NCBI RefSeq assembly: GCF_022370755.2
Contig: NZ_CP092364.2
Coordinates: 2,790,001-2,854,000 of the forward strand
DNA length: 64,000 bases
Direction of reading: 5' to 3'
Source of the DNA: Mycolicibacterium goodii
Lineage (GTDB): Bacteria; Actinomycetota; Actinomycetes; Mycobacteriales; Mycobacteriaceae
In this document: piece by piece, positions 49,396 to 58,576 of the stretch
Numbering within the stretch: the stretch's first letter is position 1
How the letters are laid out: every line of letters begins with the position of its first letter
Program-made: the position numbers and the translations under genes
Notes under the pieces: generated by a model
Databases searched by the model: none
Told to the model about the DNA's origin: nothing
Seen by the model: the letters and a program-made list of their open reading frames with translations, nothing else

Positions 49396-50430
49396 TCAGG
49401 CCAAGGCCGACCCCTGCGCGGCGCACGTCGATTCTCGCGCCACCAGAACAGGTTTCGTGCGTCGCTGCGCGGGTGCCGCACCCGCCAGCGTGTCGGCGAG
49501 CAATTCCAGGGCGTCGCGCCCCATATCGAAGGCGTGCGATTCGATCGAGGTCAGGGGCACGTGCATCTCGGCGGTCAGGGCGATGTTGTTGAAGCCGATC
49601 AGGGAGACGTCGTGACCCACCCGCAGACCGCGATTGCGGATCGCACCTGCCGCACCGATCGCGGCGAAGTCGTTGACGGCGAACATCGCGGTCGGCGGTG
49701 CGTCGCCGTCCAGCATCCGGTCGGCCGCGAAGTGGCCGCCCTGACTGTCCAGCCCGGAGTACACGATGTGCTCGTCAGGCACCTCGATTCCGGCCTCGCG
49801 GAAGCGGTCCACGAAACCCGCGGGCCGGTCGATGCCGGTGCTCGCATGCGCGAGCCCGGCGATGACGCCGACGCGGCGATGGCCAAGGGCCAGAAGGTGT
49901 TCGGCAGCCAGTCGGCCGCCGAGGTAGTTGTCACAGGTCGCCGCCGGGTACTCGGCGACGCTGCGGTTGACCAACACGAACGGCACCTCGCGCCGGGTCA
50001 GTTCTTCGAGCACTGTGTGGTCGTCGGAACGCGCGTCACCAAGGATCAACCCGTCCACCCGGCGGTCCAGCATCATCTCGATCCGGTTGCGCTGACGGTC
50101 GGTTTCGTCCTGGGTGTTCGCGACGAACGCCGTCAGACCGCGGTCCGCGGCAGCGGATTCGATGCCCTCGTAGACCGTGGCCAGCACGACGTCGGTGAGC
50201 CTAGGCACGAGAACGCCCACCAGGTTGGTGCGCCGGGTCCGCAGGCTCGCGGCGTGCGGGTTGGGCCGGTAGTTCACCTCGGCCGCGCGCTTGCGGATCC
50301 GATCGGCGGTGGCACCCGACGCCGCACGCTCACCCTCGCGCATGCCGTTGAGCACGCGCGCGACGGTCGAGACGTGCAGACCGAGATCGTCGGCGATCGA
50401 CTGGAGTGTCGGTTGCTTCGACTTGCCCAC
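49396..50430 (-). CDS. LacI family transcriptional regulator
   Basis: A 344-residue repressor. HTH at about 8-30 (TLQSIADDLGLHVSTVARVL), hinge helix with YRPNPHAASLRTRR, then the periplasmic-binding-protein-like ligand domain (VGVLVPRLTDVVLATVYEGIE). GTG start at 50430. A loop GMREGERAASGATADR in the HTH domain is longer than usual, and the first HTH recognition helix reads HVSTVARV. Divergent from the nitrilase-amidase-fumarase operon with tandem palindromes between, so it very likely represses that operon and perhaps itself. Confidence 0.92.
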   Translation of the reverse strand: MGKSKQPTLQSIADDLGLHVSTVARVLNGMREGERAASGATADRIRKRAAEVNYRPNPHAASLRTRRTNLVGVLVPRLTDVVLATVYEGIESAAADRGLTAFVANTQDETDRQRNRIEMMLDRRVDGLILGDARSDDHTVLEELTRREVPFVLVNRSVAEYPAATCDNYLGGRLAAEHLLALGHRRVGVIAGLAHASTGIDRPAGFVDRFREAGIEVPDEHIVYSGLDSQGGHFAADRMLDGDAPPTAMFAVNDFAAIGAAGAIRNRGLRVGHDVSLIGFNNIALTAEMHVPLTSIESHAFDMGRDALELLADTLAGAAPAQRRTKPVLVARESTCAAQGSALA

Positions 50431-50474
50431 CCGCGGCCTTTCAGTTTGCTGGGGAACGCCCTTCCGTGCACCCC

Positions 50475-50533
50475 TTGACAGTGACACGCACCACGGAGCA
50501 GTATAGCCCGAACGTTCGGCCCGAACGTTCGGG
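50475..50533 (+). promoter_or_regulatory. Promoter and tandem LacI operators of the nitrilase operon
   Basis: TTGACA (50475-50480) is a perfect -35 box; a -10-like CAGTAT lies at 50499-50504. Directly downstream, the 13-base unit CCCGAACGTTCGG occurs twice in tandem (50507-50519, 50520-50532), each holding the perfect palindrome CCGAACGTTCGG, the second extending to 14-16 bp. Placement over the expected transcription start fits repression by the divergent LacI protein. Confidence 0.88.
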
Positions 50534-50597
50534 CAAAAGCGGGCCGGGCGTGTTCGTCACCGCTCACAAATCCATCCCAAGCCGAAAAGGATCCGTT

Positions 50598-51497
50598 ATG
50601 CCTGATCAAAACGCACACCGGTTCAGCCCTGCCCGCGTGGCCGTCGTGCAGTTCAACCCGCAGGTCGGAGTCGAGAATCTGAAGGCCAACTCCGAGGCGG
50701 TCTACGAGCGCCTGCAACGGGCGGTAGCTGAGGGCGCCAACCTCATCGTGCTGCCCGAGCTCGCGACGACGGGGTACACGTTCGAATCCCGCGAGGAGGC
50801 CTACGCGCACGCCGAGCCGGTGCCCGCAGGTGCGACCATCACCGGCTGGGCCGAGTTCGCGGCGGCCCACGACGTGTACATCGTCGGCTGCCTGCCCGAA
50901 CTCGACGGCGTCGAACTGTTCGACACGGCGGTCCTGGTGGGCCCGGACGGCTACATCGGCAAGTACCGCAAGACGCACCTGTGGAACGAGGAGAAGCTGT
51001 TCTTCTCCCCCGGCGATCTGGGCTACCCGGTGTTCCACACCCGCCTCGGCCGCATCGGCCTGTTGGTCTGCTGGGACATCTGGTTCCCCGAGACCGCGCG
51101 CATCGTCGCCCAGCAGGGCGCCGACATCATCTGCATCCCGACGGGCTGGGTGTGGACCCCGCCACCGCTGTACGACGACAGCGGCACCTGCATGGCCGCG
51201 TACCTGACGATGACGGCCGCTCACGTCAACAACGTCTTCATCGCCACCGCCGACCGGATCGGCACCGAACGCACCTCGGGTTTCATGGGCAATTCGCTCA
51301 TCGCGGGCACCAACGGCTGGCCGATCGGCCGCATCGCGGGCCCGGACGAGGACACCATCCTCTACGCCGACATCGACATCACCGCCTCACGTGGCGCGCC
51401 CATCTGGAACCAGTTCAACGATCTGCACCGCGACCGGCGCACCGATCTCTACGACCAGCTCCTCGGGTACCGCGGCGGCCAGGCCCTCCCCAGGTAG
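50598..51497 (+). CDS. Carbon-nitrogen hydrolase (nitrilase superfamily amidase)
   Basis: A 299-residue nitrilase-fold hydrolase. Catalytic triad Glu54 (LPELATTGY), Lys125 (GKYRKTHLW) and Cys158 (LLVCWDIWFPE) is complete. Members hydrolyse amides, carbamoyl groups or nitriles. Closest types are aliphatic amidase and N-carbamoyl hydrolase branches; I cannot choose. AAAAGGA gives a good ribosome-binding site 6 bases before ATG 50598. First gene of the LacI-controlled operon, 9 bases before the permease. Confidence 0.9.
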   Translation: MPDQNAHRFSPARVAVVQFNPQVGVENLKANSEAVYERLQRAVAEGANLIVLPELATTGYTFESREEAYAHAEPVPAGATITGWAEFAAAHDVYIVGCLPELDGVELFDTAVLVGPDGYIGKYRKTHLWNEEKLFFSPGDLGYPVFHTRLGRIGLLVCWDIWFPETARIVAQQGADIICIPTGWVWTPPPLYDDSGTCMAAYLTMTAAHVNNVFIATADRIGTERTSGFMGNSLIAGTNGWPIGRIAGPDEDTILYADIDITASRGAPIWNQFNDLHRDRRTDLYDQLLGYRGGQALPR

Positions 51498-51506
51498 GCA
51501 CGCGTC

Positions 51507-52640
51507 ATGACGACCGCTCCGTCCACGCATCCGCACCATGCCGCGCTTCCGCTGCTGCCCCTGGTCGCCGCGATCTGCCTCTTTGCCGCACTGCTATGGA
51601 GTGGCAACCTGCACGCCGTCACCCCGATGCTGGCGCAGATCGCCTCGGCGGCAAGCGAACCCACGTTCTACTCGAACGCCTTATCGGGTCTCGGCCTGAT
51701 CGCCGGTGGCGCACTTGCACATTGGCTGCAGACACGCGGACACGACCTTCAGGGGTTCGCCCAGGCCTGTGGATCCGGCATGTGGGTCCCGATGCTGGCC
51801 AGCGCCATGCTGGGCGTCGCGATCAGCAACCTGCTGTGGGGGTGGACCCTGTCGGCAGGGATCTGGCAACCACTGTTCGCGCCGTTCGTCTCGGTGTCAC
51901 CGACCGTCGTGCTGATGTTCGGTGCCGACATCAAGACCGTACTCACCGGTGGTGTGCTCGGCGGCATGGTGACCCCGCCGCTGTCGGTGCTCGGAGCGAA
52001 CGTCATCTGCCCGCGAGTCGGTGTGCCGTCGGTCGTCGGGGTCACGGGCGGGATGGCGCTGGCGGCGGTGATCGCGTTCATCATCTGCCGGCAGCTTCCG
52101 TGGGTGCCCGCGCCGGTGCTCCCGCGGGGCCCGGTGTCACCGCCCGTCCCCGCGGTCAGGACCGGACCGGTGTGGGTGCTGCGGCGTTGCGTCGCCGACT
52201 TCTCCGAGGCGCCGTTCTTCGGAAGCGAGTGGGCGAGCCTGGGACTCGTCGCAGGCGCCGCCGTCGCCTACGCGATCGATCCCACCACGGTGGCCTACGG
52301 ATCAGGGCTGCTCCCCCAGATCCTCGCCGCACAGGCGCTCACCGCTGTGGTGGCCGTGCTGATGTGGCGGACCCGCTGGGCACGGCGCCCGTTCTATCCG
52401 ACGTTCGTGCCTTTGGTGTCGGTCGCACCGGCCTGCGTCCTGGCCTACGGCGGAACCGCGACATCGGTGCTCGCCGGCGCGCTGGCCGGTGCGGTGCTGG
52501 CTCCGCCTCTCGCCGACTGGATCTCGGCACGACTACCCGACGACTTCCATCCGTTCGTCGGCAACGTGGCCGCCATGGCCGTCGCCACTGCCCTGATCGT
52601 CCCGTCCCTCCAACTGCTCCCAGGAATTGCGACATCATGA
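51507..52640 (+). CDS. Unknown polytopic membrane protein with internal duplication (probable permease)
   Basis: A 377-residue protein with roughly eight to ten hydrophobic segments. Two halves repeat: residues about 130-165 contain PFVSVSPTVVLMFGADIKTV then LTGGVLGGMVTPPLS, and about 292-330 contain PLVSVAPACVLAYGGTATSV then LAGALAGAVLAPPLA, at the same place in each half. I do not recognise the family. The duplication, hydrophobicity and position between a nitrilase and an amidase argue for substrate uptake. ATGA overlap with the amidase gene. Confidence 0.75.
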   Translation: MTTAPSTHPHHAALPLLPLVAAICLFAALLWSGNLHAVTPMLAQIASAASEPTFYSNALSGLGLIAGGALAHWLQTRGHDLQGFAQACGSGMWVPMLASAMLGVAISNLLWGWTLSAGIWQPLFAPFVSVSPTVVLMFGADIKTVLTGGVLGGMVTPPLSVLGANVICPRVGVPSVVGVTGGMALAAVIAFIICRQLPWVPAPVLPRGPVSPPVPAVRTGPVWVLRRCVADFSEAPFFGSEWASLGLVAGAAVAYAIDPTTVAYGSGLLPQILAAQALTAVVAVLMWRTRWARRPFYPTFVPLVSVAPACVLAYGGTATSVLAGALAGAVLAPPLADWISARLPDDFHPFVGNVAAMAVATALIVPSLQLLPGIATS

Positions 52641-53980
52641 CCGAAACAGCCGATACGACCGGGTTGACCGGTACCTTCTGCGACCACGACATCCCCTCCC
52701 TCGCAGACGATCTGCGCAACGGGCGCACCACGAGCGTCGAACTCGTCGAGCACAGCCTCGCGACCATCGCCCGACTCGATCCGACCCTCAACGCGTTCAC
52801 GGTCGTCGACGCAGAAGGCGCACTCGATGCCGCGCGGCGCGCCGACGCAGAACTCGCACGCGGCGATGACCGCGGTGTGCTGCACGGCATCCCGGTCGCG
52901 ATCAAGGACCTCGTCGACGTCGCCGAACACGTGACGACACGGGGTTCGGTGGTCCACCCCGGTCCGGCAGCCGCCGACGCCGAATGTGTGCGTCGGTTGC
53001 GCACCGCGGGCGCGGTGATCGTCGGCAAGAATGTCCTGCACGAGTTCGCCTTCGGCGCGACCGGTGACCGATCGGCACACGGCGCATCACGAAATCCCTG
53101 GGATCACAGCAGGATCAGCGGGGGCTCGAGCGGAGGCAGTGCGGTGGCGACCGCCGCGGGCATGGTCCCGCTGGCGGTCGGCACCGACACCGCGGGCTCG
53201 GTTCGCGTACCCGCCGCGTTGTGCGGTGTGGTCGGGTTCAAGCCGGCCTACGGGGCGATCCCGGCGCAGGGCGTCTGGCCCCTTGCGGCGTCGCTGGACC
53301 ACGTCGGGATGTTCGCGCGCACCGCGGCCGGCGTCGCCGCGGCGTACACGGCAATGTCCGGCCGGTCGCCCAAGCCGGTTCGCGCCCAACGGATCGCCTG
53401 GCTGGATCCCTCCTGCCTCGGTCCGTGCGACCCGGCGATCATCACGGCGTTGTTCGAGTCGCTGCGCGACGCGCAGATCACGGTCGACGGCACCGTCGGA
53501 CTGCCCTTCGCCGCGGGCGAGGTCTTCGCGGCACTCAGTGTCCTGCAGGCCTGTGAAGCCTACACCGAGTACACCGCCGAGGCCGAAGAGCACGCGTCCG
53601 ACATCGACCCCGAGGTGCTCGGGCGCCTGCTGCGTGGGCGGGACACGCCGGCATGGCAATACGTGCGCGCCTGCCGACAACGTGACCGGTTGCGCGCGGC
53701 GGCCGACGACCTGCTCACGCGGTTCGACGTGCTCGCGATGCCCGCCGCGCCGACCGTCGCGACCAGAATCGACCAGCGCGCCCACGAGATCGACGGGCAC
53801 GCCGTCGAGGTGCGTTCGGCACTCCTGTCGCTGACCTGCCCGTGGAACCTCACAGGGCATCCCGCGCTCAGCGTGCCCGCAGGCGTCGTCTCGGGACTGC
53901 CCGTCGGACTGCAACTGATCAGCGCGCCTGGCAACGAGGGCATGCTGTTCGACCTGGCCGCACGGATCGAGGACCGATGA
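52637..53980 (+). CDS. Amidase signature enzyme
   Basis: A 447-residue amidase. The Ser-cisSer-Lys triad is visible: Lys90 (PVAIKDLVD), cis-Ser164 in SGGSSGGSA and Ser188 in DTAGSVR. Family includes aliphatic amidases, GatA and maleamate-type or allophanate hydrolases. ATGA overlap with the permease before and the fumarase after. With the nitrilase-type enzyme in the same operon it may remove two amide groups of one substrate in turn. Confidence 0.93.
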   Translation: MTETADTTGLTGTFCDHDIPSLADDLRNGRTTSVELVEHSLATIARLDPTLNAFTVVDAEGALDAARRADAELARGDDRGVLHGIPVAIKDLVDVAEHVTTRGSVVHPGPAAADAECVRRLRTAGAVIVGKNVLHEFAFGATGDRSAHGASRNPWDHSRISGGSSGGSAVATAAGMVPLAVGTDTAGSVRVPAALCGVVGFKPAYGAIPAQGVWPLAASLDHVGMFARTAAGVAAAYTAMSGRSPKPVRAQRIAWLDPSCLGPCDPAIITALFESLRDAQITVDGTVGLPFAAGEVFAALSVLQACEAYTEYTAEAEEHASDIDPEVLGRLLRGRDTPAWQYVRACRQRDRLRAAADDLLTRFDVLAMPAAPTVATRIDQRAHEIDGHAVEVRSALLSLTCPWNLTGHPALSVPAGVVSGLPVGLQLISAPGNEGMLFDLAARIEDR

Positions 53981-55614
53981 CCGTCGATTACACACCGATA
54001 CTGCCGCTCGGGCCCGACACCACCGAATACCGCCGACTCGACATCCCCGGGATCCGCACAGTGCGTGCCGCGGGCCGGGAGTTCCTCGACGTCGACCCCG
54101 CGGCCATCGAGCAACTGGCGTTCGAGGCATACCGCGACGTGTCACATCTGTTGCGCACCAGCCACCTTCGCCAGGTTGCGGCGATCCTCCAGGACTCGGA
54201 GGCATCTCCCAACGACCGCTATGTCGCCACCGAACTCTTGCGCAACGCGAATGTGGCGTCCGGTGGTGTGTTCCCGATGTGCCAGGACACCGGCACCGCG
54301 ATTGTCCACGGTTGGCGGGGGCAGCACGTCCTCACCGACGGCCGCGATGCCGAGCGCCTGTCCCTCGGTATCGCCCGCGCGTACCGGACGCTGAACCTGC
54401 GCTACTCGCAACTCGCGCCCATGTCGATGTTCGACGAGCGCAACACGGGCACCAACCTGCCTGCACAGATCGAGATCCTCGCCGAGGGTGACGACGACTA
54501 CCGGTTCCTGTTCATGGCGAAAGGCTGTGGCAGCGCGAACAAGAGCTTCCTGTTCCAGGAGACTCCCGCCCTACTGACGGCCGATGCGCTGTTCGACTTC
54601 GTCGTGTCCAAGGCCGCCGAGATCGGGACATCCGCTTGCCCTCCCTACCATCTGGCGGTCGTGATCGGCGGCACGAGCGCCGAATTCGCGCTCAAGACCG
54701 CCAAACTGGCCTCCGCCCGCCACCTCGATGCGCTGCCCGTCACCGGGTCGAGAACCGGCAACGGCTTTCGGGACTTGGACTTCGAGCACAAGATCCTCAG
54801 GGCGACACAGCAACTGGGAATCGGAGCGCAGTTCGGCGGCAAGTACTTCTGCCACGACGTGCGGGTGATCCGCCTGCCCCGGCATGCCGGGTCACTGCCC
54901 GTCGCCATGGCGGTGTCGTGCGCCGCCGACCGTCACATCCTGGGCCGGATCACCCGAGATGGGGTGTTCCTCGAACAACTCGAAACCGATCCGGCACGGT
55001 TCCTGCCCGATGACGCCGATTCCGGTCGCGGTGACGAAGAGATCCGGATCGACCTGGATGTGTCCATGGCGCACACCCTGGCCCAGCTGTCGGCCCACCC
55101 CGTCGGCACCAGGGTGTCGCTCACCGGCACCCTCGTCGTGGCACGCGATCTGGCACACGCCAAGATCCGTGAACGCCTCGACGCGGGCGAACCGCTGCCG
55201 GACTACCTGCGCCGTCACCCGGTTTTCTACGCGGGGCCCGCCAAGACACCGTCCGGCCACGTATCGGGCTCACTGGGTCCCACCACGGCCGGGCGTATGG
55301 ATTCGTACGTCGAGCGGTTCCAGTCCGCCGGCGGATCACTGGTGATGCTCGCGAAAGGCAACCGCTCAGACTCGGTGCGGCGTTCCTGCCAGGCCCACGG
55401 CGGCTTCTATCTCGGTTCCATCGGCGGTCCGGCGGCGCGACTCGCCCGTGACTGCATCACCTCGGTCGAGACCCTCGAATACGGCGAGCTCGGCATGGAG
55501 GCCGTGCTGCGGGTCAGGGTCCGGGACTTCCCCGCCTTCATCGTCATCGACGACAAGGGCAACGACTTCTACCGTTATCCACCACTACTCGCGATTGGAG
55601 CAGCACCGCAGTGA
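53977..55614 (+). CDS. Class I (iron-sulfur) fumarate hydratase-type enzyme
   Basis: A 545-residue two-domain class I hydratase. Probable [4Fe-4S] ligands: Cys102 in PMCQDTGTA, Cys in [10 protein letters not shown], and Cys in TSACPPYH. The C-terminal beta domain contains [12 protein letters not shown]. Members hydrate fumarate, mesaconate or tartrate-related acids. Mycobacteria normally carry class II FumC for the TCA cycle, so this operon copy is likely catabolic. ATGA overlap before, GTGA overlap after. Confidence 0.93.
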   Translation: MTVDYTPILPLGPDTTEYRRLDIPGIRTVRAAGREFLDVDPAAIEQLAFEAYRDVSHLLRTSHLRQVAAILQDSEASPNDRYVATELLRNANVASGGVFPMCQDTGTAIVHGWRGQHVLTDGRDAERLSLGIARAYRTLNLRYSQLAPMSMFDERNTGTNLPAQIEILAEGDDDYRFLFMAKGCGSANKSFLFQETPALLTADALFDFVVSKAAEIGTSACPPYHLAVVIGGTSAEFALKTAKLASARHLDALPVTGSRTGNGFRDLDFEHKILRATQQLGIGAQFGGKYFCHDVRVIRLPRHAGSLPVAMAVSCAADRHILGRITRDGVFLEQLETDPARFLPDDADSGRGDEEIRIDLDVSMAHTLAQLSAHPVGTRVSLTGTLVVARDLAHAKIRERLDAGEPLPDYLRRHPVFYAGPAKTPSGHVSGSLGPTTAGRMDSYVERFQSAGGSLVMLAKGNRSDSVRRSCQAHGGFYLGSIGGPAARLARDCITSVETLEYGELGMEAVLRVRVRDFPAFIVIDDKGNDFYRYPPLLAIGAAPQ

Positions 55615-56429
55615 TTCTCAGGCACGCAGAGCCACTTCACCTCCGCCTGGAGACCGCGGACACGCGATTGAGCGCCGAGGTGCGGCCGGGCGACGGTATC
55701 CCCGTGGTGATCGTGCCCGGCATCATGGCCGACGCCGCGACCTGGCGGCCGGTGGTGTCGCACATCGACCTGCCGAACCCCGTCGTCACCCTCAACCGCC
55801 GTGGTCGCGCGTCGAGCGGTGGACTGGGGGCGGAGTACTCGGTCGCCGTCGAGGTCGACGACCTGCACCAGGTCGTCGGCGCCCTCGGAGCCGTGCACCT
55901 CGTCGGCTGGAGCTACGGGGCACTCATCGGACTCGAGGCCGCACTCGGTTCCGAGCGGATCCGGTCGGTCACGGCGTACGAACCCGTCAGCCGGCCCTTC
56001 GCGCCCGAGGCCGTCGCACCCATCCGGGCGGCTGTCGCCGCCGGTGATCTCGATCGTGCGGTCGCCCTGGTCAACACCGACGTATCCGGATTCTCCGACG
56101 ACTATGTGGCCCATCTCCGTCGCAGCCCCGCCTGGGCTGTGCTGCGACCGCTCGCGCAGCCGATGGGCGAGGAACTCGCCGCGATCGACGCATTCGAGCC
56201 GTCGCTGGACGGCTACTGTCGCCTGATGGTCCCGGTCACTCTCATCCTGGGCGCACGCAACGAGGGGAAGGCGCCTTACGGAACGGCTTTCGCCCCGTTC
56301 GCGAGTGCGTTGCCGCAGGCACGGTTGACCCGACTGACCGGGCAGGGACATCTGGCCCACGTCGAGGCGCCGGCCGACCTGGCCGAGGCCATCTCCGCGG
56401 CCGTCCGGCACGCCGAGACCGTCGGTTAG
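55611..56429 (+). CDS. Alpha/beta hydrolase
   Basis: A 272-residue alpha/beta hydrolase. Oxyanion segment [14 protein letters not shown], nucleophile elbow GWSYGALIG, and a C-terminal [11 protein letters not shown] with the catalytic His. Resembles small esterases and C-C hydrolases. GTG start overlapping the fumarase stop by 4 bases; last gene of the operon, followed by a 12-bp hairpin. May open an ester or thioester of the operon's substrate. Confidence 0.88.
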   Translation: MILRHAEPLHLRLETADTRLSAEVRPGDGIPVVIVPGIMADAATWRPVVSHIDLPNPVVTLNRRGRASSGGLGAEYSVAVEVDDLHQVVGALGAVHLVGWSYGALIGLEAALGSERIRSVTAYEPVSRPFAPEAVAPIRAAVAAGDLDRAVALVNTDVSGFSDDYVAHLRRSPAWAVLRPLAQPMGEELAAIDAFEPSLDGYCRLMVPVTLILGARNEGKAPYGTAFAPFASALPQARLTRLTGQGHLAHVEAPADLAEAISAAVRHAETVG

Positions 56430-56438
56430 AGACCGGGT

Positions 56439-56474
56439 GCGCCGGTGCCGCGGTTTCGGGTACGGCACCGGCGC
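56439..56474 (+). terminator. Terminator of the nitrilase-amidase operon
   Basis: GCGCCGGTGCCG (56439-56450) pairs perfectly with 56463-56474, loop 12 bases, 9 bases after the operon's last stop codon. Confidence 0.8.
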
Positions 56475-56536
56475 GCGCCAAGGGCGCGTGCCCAGTCGAG
56501 CCGGCGTCGCAGCGGAAGCGGAACCGCTCAAACGCA

Positions 56537-56572
56537 GACACCCCTATCGAACAACAGTTCGATAGGGGTGTC
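56537..56572. promoter_or_regulatory. 16-bp perfect hairpin containing a perfect LexA SOS box
   Basis: 56537-56552 pairs perfectly with 56557-56572 around AACA. Its centre, TCGAACAACAGTTCGA (56547-56562), matches the mycobacterial LexA consensus TCGAAC-N4-GTTCGA at all fixed positions. It lies between the convergent ends of the nitrilase operon and the secreted-protein gene. A terminator role for the leftward gene is equally plausible. Confidence 0.7.
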
Positions 56573-56603
56573 AAGCAGCTCTCAGATGCTGAGAAACCTC
56601 AGC

Positions 56604-57035
56604 TCACCAGTTACCGAGCTGGCACCGTGGGCTGTACGGATGATCGTTCTGGACCGCGACCTGGCCGTCGACGGCGATCTCGCAGTGCGCATTCGGCGCC
56701 GCCCGGCCGCCGTGGGTGGTGCTGGCGACCGTGAAGATCGCCCACTGCGGGTCGGCCAGCGTGGTCTCGAAGACCCACGGCGCGTTCGGTGCGACGTTCA
56801 CCTCGGCCTTCTGCAGGAAGGCGTAGGGATCAGCGTCGTACGCCGCCTTGCTGGACGGCTGGCTCGCCAGGTAGTAGAGGTCGAATTCATACGGGGCGCC
56901 CGACGTGAGCGTGTAACGGACCTGGTGGCCCTCGGGCTCTGCATGCGCCGTCGCCGTTCCCACCACCGCAATGGACGCCGACGCCGCCAACACCGCGGCG
57001 CCGACCCTCTTTGTCACGTTTCGCATGTTCGTCAT
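56604..57035 (-). CDS. Secreted conserved protein with signal peptide
   Basis: A 143-residue exported protein. Sec signal peptide: basic MRNVTKR, hydrophobic core VGAAVLAASASIAVVGTATA and cleavage at AHA|EPEG. The mature part (about 110 residues) is beta-rich with a C-terminal Cys pair (HCEIAV and SPRCQLGNW) likely forming a disulfide. It resembles small MmpS-like or related mycobacterial secreted proteins; function unknown. ATG 57035 used, ATG 57026 also possible. Divergent from urtA. Confidence 0.75.
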   Translation of the reverse strand: MTNMRNVTKRVGAAVLAASASIAVVGTATAHAEPEGHQVRYTLTSGAPYEFDLYYLASQPSSKAAYDADPYAFLQKAEVNVAPNAPWVFETTLADPQWAIFTVASTTHGGRAAPNAHCEIAVDGQVAVQNDHPYSPRCQLGNW

Positions 57036-57272
57036 ATCGACGCAGGCTACCCGCCCGTTACACACGCCATGCCGGTGTCACGGCACCGAGAACCAACGGC
57101 AAACCAACGGAATGTCATGTCGAGGTTAATTTGTTCGTCACACACAGACATTTGGCAGTAACACCGGCGCTCTAACGTCCCGATTCGACACCAGCACAGT
57201 GTGTTTAACCTCCTGCACCGCGGCCGAGGTGATCGGCCCAATATGCGCTGCAATCAACGGGAAAGGTTGTTC
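57036..57272. promoter_or_regulatory. Divergent promoter region of urtA and the secreted-protein gene
   Basis: 237 bases without a gene. AT content rises at 57110-57160. Two near-tandem ACCAACGGCAA-type units at 57092-57109 give an AC-N9-AC spacing (57092-57104) similar to mycobacterial GlnR half-sites, fitting nitrogen control of urea uptake. A ribosome-binding site GGGAAAGG (about 57259-57266) precedes urtA. The GlnR assignment is weak. Confidence 0.4.
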
Positions 57273-58541
57273 ATGCGAGTTCGAGGGCGTGCCACGATCC
57301 GGCGTTCGGCGTTGGCCACCGGAAGCGTTATCACTGTTGCCGGCCTGCTGTTGGCCGGATGCGGAAGCAGGGCGACTGAAACCGACGCAGCAAATGCCGA
57401 ATCCTGCGTCGACACGTCCGGCCCCACGATCAAGGTGGGTTCACTGAACTCGCTGTCCGGCACCATGGCGATCTCCGAGGTGACCGTCCGCGACGCCATC
57501 AAGCTCGCGGTCGAGCAGATCAACGCCGACGGTGGCGTGCTGGGCAAGCAAATCGAACTGATCGGCGAGGACGGCGCGTCCGAGCCCACCGTGTTCGCGG
57601 AGAAGGCCGAAAAGCTGATCAGCAGCGACTGTGTCGCGGCAGTGTTCGGTGGGTGGACCTCGTCGAGCCGCAAGGCCATGCTGCCGGTCTTCGAGAGCGC
57701 AAACGCCCTGCTGTACTACCCCGTGCAATACGAAGGTCTGGAGTCGAGCAAGAACATCTTCTACACCGGCGCCACCACCAACCAGCAGATCGTGCCCGCG
57801 CTGGACTACCTCAAGGAGAAAGGCGTCAAGTCGCTGTACCTGGTGGGTAGCGATTACGTCTTCCCACAGACCGCCAACCGCATCATCAAGGCGTACGCCG
57901 GGGCCAACGGCATCGAGATCAAAGGCGAGGACTACACACCGCTGGGCTCGACGGACTTCTCCACCATCATCAACAAGGTCCGCAGTGCCAACGCCGACGC
58001 CGTCTTCAACACCCTAAACGGCGATTCCAACGTCGCATTCTTCCGCGAGTACCGCAATGTCGGCCTCACACCCGAAGCCATGCCGGTGGTCTCGGTGTCG
58101 ATCGCCGAGGAAGAGGTCGGCGGCATCGGTGTGCAGAACATCGCCGGCCAGCTCACCGCGTGGGACTACTACGAGACCATCGACACGCCGGAGAACAAGG
58201 CCTTCGTCAAGGCGTACAAGGACTTCGTGAAGGATCCGAAGAAGCCGACCTCGGACCCCATGGAAGCGGCCTACGTGTCGGTGTACCTGTGGAAGAACAC
58301 CGTCGAGAAAGCACAGTCGTTCGACGTCAAGGCAATTCAAGACAACGCCGACGGCGTGAGCTTCGACGCGCCCGAGGGCAAGGTCACCATCAACGGCGAG
58401 AACCACCACATCACCAAGACCGCACGCATCGGTGAGATCCGTCCCGACGGTCTGATCTACACCGTGTGGGAGTCCAAGGGCCCGATCGAACCGGATCCGT
58501 ACCTGAAGTCCTACCCGTGGGCCGCGGGACTGTCCAGCTGA
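57273..58541 (+). CDS. urtA: Urea ABC transporter substrate-binding lipoprotein
   Basis: A 422-residue solute-binding protein. Lipobox LLLAGC with Cys30 after a basic, hydrophobic signal peptide, so membrane-anchored outside the cell. The family pattern is clear: [66 protein letters not shown] and [14 protein letters not shown]. These last segments are typical of UrtA/FmdD rather than LivJ. ATG 57273 with GGGAAAGG upstream. First gene of urtABCDE. Confidence 0.95.
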   Translation: MRVRGRATIRRSALATGSVITVAGLLLAGCGSRATETDAANAESCVDTSGPTIKVGSLNSLSGTMAISEVTVRDAIKLAVEQINADGGVLGKQIELIGEDGASEPTVFAEKAEKLISSDCVAAVFGGWTSSSRKAMLPVFESANALLYYPVQYEGLESSKNIFYTGATTNQQIVPALDYLKEKGVKSLYLVGSDYVFPQTANRIIKAYAGANGIEIKGEDYTPLGSTDFSTIINKVRSANADAVFNTLNGDSNVAFFREYRNVGLTPEAMPVVSVSIAEEEVGGIGVQNIAGQLTAWDYYETIDTPENKAFVKAYKDFVKDPKKPTSDPMEAAYVSVYLWKNTVEKAQSFDVKAIQDNADGVSFDAPEGKVTINGENHHITKTARIGEIRPDGLIYTVWESKGPIEPDPYLKSYPWAAGLSS

Positions 58542-58576
58542 TCGGGCATTGAGCCTACGGGGGATCTGACAACTTT

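Noticed and set aside
50981..52636. Plus-strand frame upstream of and continuous with the amidase
   Set aside because: It overlaps the nitrilase and permease genes in another frame and is Arg/His-rich. The amidase family N terminus starts at 52637.
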